A DNA stretch of 7,824 bases from an uncultured Rhodobacter sp. (GTDB lineage: Bacteria > Pseudomonadota > Alphaproteobacteria > Rhodobacterales > Rhodobacteraceae), in the NCBI GenBank assembly GCA_937901435.1, contig CALGTJ010000236.1:1-7824 (forward strand). The letters run 5' to 3'. Of the stretch, positions 4,340-7,824 are shown piece by piece. Both the position numbers and the translations under genes were made by a program. Below the pieces are notes generated by a model. The model had not been told where the DNA came from. It did no database searches and saw only the letters and a program-made list of their open reading frames with translations. Positions within the stretch are counted from its first letter, which is position 1; each line of letters opens with the position of its first letter.

Positions 4340-6303
4340 ACATCCAACTCCTCCACAAACTTGGCATTCTCCTGAATATACTGAAACCGTAACTCCGGTT
4401 TCTTCCCCATCAGCCGCTCGACCAGATCGCCGGTTTCGCCGGGGTCGTCTTCGTCGATGGTGACCCGGATCAGCTTGCGCGTGGCGGGGTTCATGGTGGT
4501 GTCTTTCAGGTCCTTGGCGTCCATCTCTCCCAGACCCTTGAAGCGCGAGACGTCGATTTTGCCTTTGCCGCCAATGCCTTTGGCCAGCCACATGTCGCGT
4601 TCGGCCTCGTCGATGCAATAGACCCGATGCGCGCCTTGGGTGAGGCGGTACAGCGGTGGGCAGGCCAGATACAAATGCCCGGTGTCAATCATGGGCCGCA
4701 TCTGGGTGAAGAAAAACGTCATCAGAAGTGCTGCGATATGGGCGCCGTCCACGTCGGCGTCAGTCATGATGATGATCTTGTCATAGCGCAGATCGTCGAT
4801 GTTGAATTTGCTGCCCAGCCCCACGCCAAGCGCTTGAGTCAAATCACTAATCTCGGCGTTCGATCCGATCTTGGACGAGGCCGCGCCCAGCACGTTCAGG
4901 ATCTTGCCGCGCAGGGGCAGCAGCGCCTGCGTCTTGCGATCCCGCGCCATTTTGGCAGAGCCACCCGCCGAGTCGCCCTCGACGATGAACAGCTCTGTCC
5001 CCTCGCGGGTTTTGGACGAACAATCGGTCAGCTTGCCCGGCAGGCGCAGCTTTTGCGTGGCAGTCTTGCGTTGCGTCTCTTTTTCCTGACGGCGGCGCAG
5101 GCGTTCTTCGGCGCGCAGCACAAGAAAATCAAGGATCGCGCCCGCCGATTTCGTATCCGCCGCGAGCCAGTTGTCAAAGTGGTCGCGCACAGAGTTTTCG
5201 ACCATGCGCTGCGCCTCGGTGGTGGCAAGACGGTCCTTGGTCTGGCCGACGAATTCCGGCTCTCGGATAAAGCAAGAGACCAGCGCGCAGCCGCCTGTCA
5301 GCAGGTCCTCGCGGGTGATGGTGGCGGCCTTCTTGTTGTTGACCAACTCGCCGTAGCCCTTAATGCCCTTGAGGATCGCAGCCCAGAACCCGGCCTCGTG
5401 CGTACCGCCCTCGGGGGTGGGGATGGTGTTGCAGTAGGACTGGATGAACCCGTCGCGGGCGGGGGTCCAGTTGATCGCCCATTCGACCTTGCCGGGCACG
5501 CTGAACTTGTCGCCAAAAGACACGAGGCCGGCAAAGGGGCGTTCGGCATAGACCGACGAGCCGCCGAGACGCTCGTTCAGGTAGTCCGACAGGCCGCCGG
5601 GAAAGTGGAACTTGGCCTCTTTCGGCGTTTCGCCGTCGTCGATGCCGGATTTCCACCGAATCTCAACGCCCGAGAACAAATAGGCCTTGGAGCGGGCCAT
5701 GGAAAAGAGCCGGGCGGGTTTGAGTTTCAGCGATCCGAAAATTTCTGGGTCCGGGTGGAAGGTGACAGAGGTGCCGCGCCGGTTGGGGGCCGAGCCGATC
5801 TTGGCCAGCGCACCTTGCGGGATGCCGCGCGAGAACTCCATCATATAAAGCTCTTTGTTACGGGCCACCTCGACGCGCAGATGGTCAGACAGGGCATTGA
5901 CCACGGACGAGCCGACACCATGCAGACCGCCCGAGGTTTCATAGCTGTCGCCAGAGAATTTACCACCCGCGTTCAGGGTGCAAAAGATGATCTCCAGCGC
6001 GGTCTTGGTCGGATCCTTGGGGTGGGGATCAATCGGGATGCCCCGGCCATTGTCGCGAACAGTGACATGGCCGTTTTCGTGAAGCTCGATCTCGATCCAG
6101 TTGGCATGGCCTGCGACGGCCTCATCCATCGAGTTGTCGACGATCTCGGCCACCATATGGTGCAGCGCGCGGTCATCCTTGCCGCCGATATACATACCGG
6201 GGCGCAGGCGCACATGCTCCATATCCTCAAGGACCTGGATCGATGAGGCGTCATAGGTTTTGTCATTGGCTTTTTGGCCGGAGAGAAGATCATCGGCGGG
6301 CAT
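4336..6303 (-). CDS. parE: DNA topoisomerase IV subunit B
   Basis: ATPase subunit of topoisomerase IV, which with ParC unlinks replicated chromosomes and relaxes supercoils. ATG 6303 gives 655 residues, normal for the family, with GAGAG (6316-6312) eight bases upstream; an in-frame GTG at 6309 has only two bases of spacing. Visible parts in order: GHKL ATPase N-box AEIVDN (52-57, with Glu53 and Asn57), DNGRGIP (84-90), the ATP-lid GGLHGVGSSVVNAL (125-138), the transducer with the QTK loop (Gln354-Lys356), the Toprim domain with FIVEGDSAGGSA (catalytic Glu442) and metal-binding DADVDG (Asp515, Asp517, Asp519), then PPLYR and RFKGLGEMD (587-595). There is no GyrB-type insertion, and the Toprim stretch RGKILNVLGAASSKIGSNAEI resembles alphaproteobacterial ParE more than GyrB; gyrB is the alternative but less likely. 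The hydrolase gene lies 93 bases upstream on the same strand. Confidence 0.94.
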   Translation of the reverse strand: MPADDLLSGQKANDKTYDASSIQVLEDMEHVRLRPGMYIGGKDDRALHHMVAEIVDNSMDEAVAGHANWIEIELHENGHVTVRDNGRGIPIDPHPKDPTKTALEIIFCTLNAGGKFSGDSYETSGGLHGVGSSVVNALSDHLRVEVARNKELYMMEFSRGIPQGALAKIGSAPNRRGTSVTFHPDPEIFGSLKLKPARLFSMARSKAYLFSGVEIRWKSGIDDGETPKEAKFHFPGGLSDYLNERLGGSSVYAERPFAGLVSFGDKFSVPGKVEWAINWTPARDGFIQSYCNTIPTPEGGTHEAGFWAAILKGIKGYGELVNNKKAATITREDLLTGGCALVSCFIREPEFVGQTKDRLATTEAQRMVENSVRDHFDNWLAADTKSAGAILDFLVLRAEERLRRRQEKETQRKTATQKLRLPGKLTDCSSKTREGTELFIVEGDSAGGSAKMARDRKTQALLPLRGKILNVLGAASSKIGSNAEISDLTQALGVGLGSKFNIDDLRYDKIIIMTDADVDGAHIAALLMTFFFTQMRPMIDTGHLYLACPPLYRLTQGAHRVYCIDEAERDMWLAKGIGGKGKIDVSRFKGLGEMDAKDLKDTTMNPATRKLIRVTIDEDDPGETGDLVERLMGKKPELRFQYIQENAKFVEELDV

Positions 6304-6396
6304 GGGCACTGCTCTCTTTGTTTTGTTGGCGACAAATAAAGCAGAAAAACGCGGTAAGGGAAAGCACAGAGCGTCACCTATAACGGCGCGATGGTC

Positions 6397-7221
6397 TTAT
6401 TTTATGGGCGATGACAGGTCTTGCCCCTGATCGAAACGGATCAAGCGATCAATGGCCGCCTCGCGGGTCTCGGCACGGGTCAGACGCAGATCGCCATGGA
6501 CGTTTAGCGGGTGTTCCAGCAGCGAGCTATGGGTGCGCGCCATGACGGAAAAGTGACGGATCGAGGTAATGGAGACGCGCGTGTCTTGCGGGCTGTGCTG
6601 CATCAGAATGCGTGTTGGCACGGCTTCGTAAAAGGATGGATAGGCAAAGGCCCCGGACATGACGAACGCGGAACTGATCCGGGGCAGGGTGATCCCAAGA
6701 TGGCGCGGCAAGAATAGCAGGTTCAGCGCGGTAATCGCCCCGGCAGAACTGCCCCCCAGCATCAGGCGATTGGCAAGGCCATATTTTGCGCCATGCTGGC
6801 CAAGCCATTGGAAGAAAACAAATCCATCCTCCATCGGGGCCAGTCCGGCAGGGCCAGTAAAGAACGGGTTTAGCCTAAAGTCATAGGTGTCCACATCCTC
6901 TTGCAGGTCGTCAAACAGGCTTTGGGTCTGGCGTGACAAGGCCTCGCGCGGGGTCTTGAGGCGATACTGCACAAAGGCCGTGGCAATCCCGCGCTGGGCA
7001 AAGAGGGTGCCGATATTTCCATGGGCCGTGTGTTCGATGCTGCCCGTTCGAAAGCCCCCGGAATGAAACCAGATCAAGAGGGGATGAGGCGCGTCGCAAT
7101 CCGGCGGTAAAATCAGGCGCGCGTGCAAATGTGTGACCCCACCCGCGCCGGGCATGCGGGCGTATTTGACCGTATGGTCCCGGACCAGTCGGTCTGCAAA
7201 AACAGGCATGTCATTGGTCAT
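6397..7221 (-). CDS. Alpha/beta-hydrolase fold protein, esterase-like
   Basis: A 274-residue predicted serine hydrolase; the substrate is unknown. The fold signs are clear: strand LLIWFHSGGF with the oxyanion-hole motif HSGGF (53-57), an HGGG relative; the nucleophile elbow GGSSAG (156-161) with likely catalytic Ser159; the acid Asp213 in LMQHSPQDTRV; and a His from EHPLNVHGDLRL (His242 preferred, His237 possible). This resembles the carboxylesterase/acetyl-esterase (HSL or BD-FAE-like) group. There is no signal peptide, so it is probably cytoplasmic. ATG 7221 is taken as the start, giving MTNDMPVFADRL; ATG 7209 (MPVFADRL) is also possible, and neither has a good ribosome site. The start region is tandemly duplicated. 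It sits between fabI and parE on the same strand, but the gaps (93 and 173 bases) do not argue for a tight operon. Confidence 0.85.
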   Translation of the reverse strand: MTNDMPVFADRLVRDHTVKYARMPGAGGVTHLHARLILPPDCDAPHPLLIWFHSGGFRTGSIEHTAHGNIGTLFAQRGIATAFVQYRLKTPREALSRQTQSLFDDLQEDVDTYDFRLNPFFTGPAGLAPMEDGFVFFQWLGQHGAKYGLANRLMLGGSSAGAITALNLLFLPRHLGITLPRISSAFVMSGAFAYPSFYEAVPTRILMQHSPQDTRVSITSIRHFSVMARTHSSLLEHPLNVHGDLRLTRAETREAAIDRLIRFDQGQDLSSPIK

Positions 7222-7246
7222 CGGGTATCAGAGGTCATCGGGTATC
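7216..7246. repeat. Short tandem duplication over the hydrolase start codon
   Basis: GGTCATCGGGTATC occurs at 7216-7229 and again at 7233-7246, a perfect 14-base direct repeat with a period of 17. On the minus strand each copy carries an ATG: the proposed hydrolase start (7221) and an upstream one (7238). They are 17 bases apart and so out of frame. The upstream ATG opens a six-codon reading frame (MTSDTR) whose TGA overlaps the downstream ATG as ATGA. Confidence 0.7.
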
Positions 7247-7394
7247 GGGCTTTTGTCAGGGTCACACCAGACTAACGCCAGCACATGGCAAAATCGTGGC
7301 GACGGCTGACACTCTTGTCCTGCCCGCCCCCCGTAGATCGGGCGTGCCCCCTCGACTTTCCGGAATGGTTCACAAAAATTTGAGGGTCACAGCC

Positions 7395-7824
7395 TCAGAG
7401 GTTTTCGGTCTGGGGCATCCCAAGCACGTGATACCCACCATCCACGCGCACGATTTCCCCGGTGGTGCAGGCGCCGTAGTCGGACGCTAGATAGACGGCA
7501 GTGCCGCCCACAGCCTCTAACGTGGCATTCGCACGCAGGGGGGCGTTCATGTCGGTGTGCTTGAAGGTCTTGCGCGCGCCACCGATAGCCGCCCCGGCAA
7601 GGGTTTTCATCGGCCCCGGAGAGATGGCATTCACGCGGATGCCCTCGGGGCCAAGATCATTGGCAAGGTAGCGCACAGTGGATTCCAGTGCCGCCTTGGC
7701 CACGCCCATCACGTTGTAATAGGGGGTCACCCGGTTTGCGCCCTGATAGGTCAGGGTCAGGATCGTGCCGCCATTTGTCATAAGGGGCCGGGCGCGCCGC
7801 GCCACGTCGATCAGCGAGTAGCAA
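7395..7824 (-). CDS. fabI: Enoyl-[acyl-carrier-protein] reductase FabI, C-terminal part
   Basis: NADH-dependent reductase for the last step of each fatty acid elongation cycle, in the cytoplasm; the family is the target of triclosan. The last 142 residues are present, and the frame runs off the window end, so about 120 residues are missing. The fragment begins [15 protein letters not shown], and the GTG at 7805 is internal, not a start. The active-site pattern is intact: Tyr26 in LTLTYQG and Tyr36-x6-Lys43 in [10 protein letters not shown] of the fragment, equivalent to Tyr146, Tyr156 and Lys163 of the E. coli enzyme. Next come the cofactor-side [14 protein letters not shown] and the C-terminal [15 protein letters not shown]. 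The [10 protein letters not shown] and [10 protein letters not shown] segments fit FabI and separate it from ordinary short-chain dehydrogenases such as FabG. In related genomes fabI often follows fabA-fabB; that part lies outside the window. Confidence 0.95.
   Translation of the reverse strand, partial: CYSLIDVARRARPLMTNGGTILTLTYQGANRVTPYYNVMGVAKAALESTVRYLANDLGPEGIRVNAISPGPMKTLAGAAIGGARKTFKHTDMNAPLRANATLEAVGGTAVYLASDYGACTTGEIVRVDGGYHVLGMPQTENL

Noticed and set aside
3935..4618. Extension of the orphan ORF upstream to an ATG at 4618 inside parE
   Set aside because: The first roughly 90 residues are an out-of-frame reading of the conserved parE 3' end, very rich in Arg, His and Gly, so the true start must be near the parE stop.
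4627..6246. 539-codon open frame on the plus strand opposite parE
   Set aside because: It lies entirely antisense to a clearly intact parE with all catalytic motifs. Long open antisense frames are common in high-GC coding DNA, and the translation shows no recognisable domain.
6304..6396. Promoter for parE in the 93-base gap
   Set aside because: The gap is AT-richer with runs such as TTTATT, but I could not find a -35/-10 pair with credible match and spacing.
7300..7350. Terminator or promoter between fabI and the hydrolase gene
   Set aside because: GCCCG/CGGGC arms exist around 7321-7345, but they have no following T-run in either direction, and no -35/-10 pair with good spacing was found.

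Overview
The window looks like chromosomal DNA of an alphaproteobacterium of the Rhodobacteraceae (Rhodobacter/Roseobacter group). The reasons are high GC, the alphaproteobacterial form of the proteins (a single LolC/E-type permease with LolD, ParE and FabI sequences of this group), a GC-rich intergenic repeat that I recall from this family, and an FnrL/FNR-type box. The taxonomic call is an inference from family resemblance, not a database match.

Layout, plus strand: the 3' end of proS (1-381, cut by the window edge); a spacer with a GC-rich hairpin repeat and a candidate promoter (382-563); a small DUF2937-like membrane protein (564-1055); a lolC/E permease gene (1123-2403) overlapping lolD (2396-3091) by 8 bp; then a short periplasmic monohaem cytochrome c (3212-3604) behind its own near-ideal FNR class II promoter. 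From 3605 to 3934 there is no convincing gene. That stretch holds two copies of a 37-bp hairpin repeat, a third unrelated hairpin between them, and a long interrupted inverted repeat.

Layout, minus strand, read right to left: the 3' part of fabI (7395-7824, cut by the window edge), an alpha/beta hydrolase (6397-7221), parE (4336-6303), and a low-GC orphan ORF (3935-4339) that would start at a TTG overlapping the parE stop. The two strands converge on the hairpin-rich region.

Most genes are core functions: translation (ProS), outer-membrane lipoprotein sorting (the LolC/E permease with LolD), chromosome decatenation (ParE) and fatty acid synthesis (FabI). The accessory or regulated parts are the cytochrome, whose promoter predicts induction at low oxygen, and the AT-rich orphan ORF, whose base and codon composition suggest a different origin. 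I see no mobile-element gene, CRISPR array, tRNA or rRNA. I see no multi-gene novel system; the points most worth a second look are the FNR promoter, the hairpin cluster and the orphan ORF.
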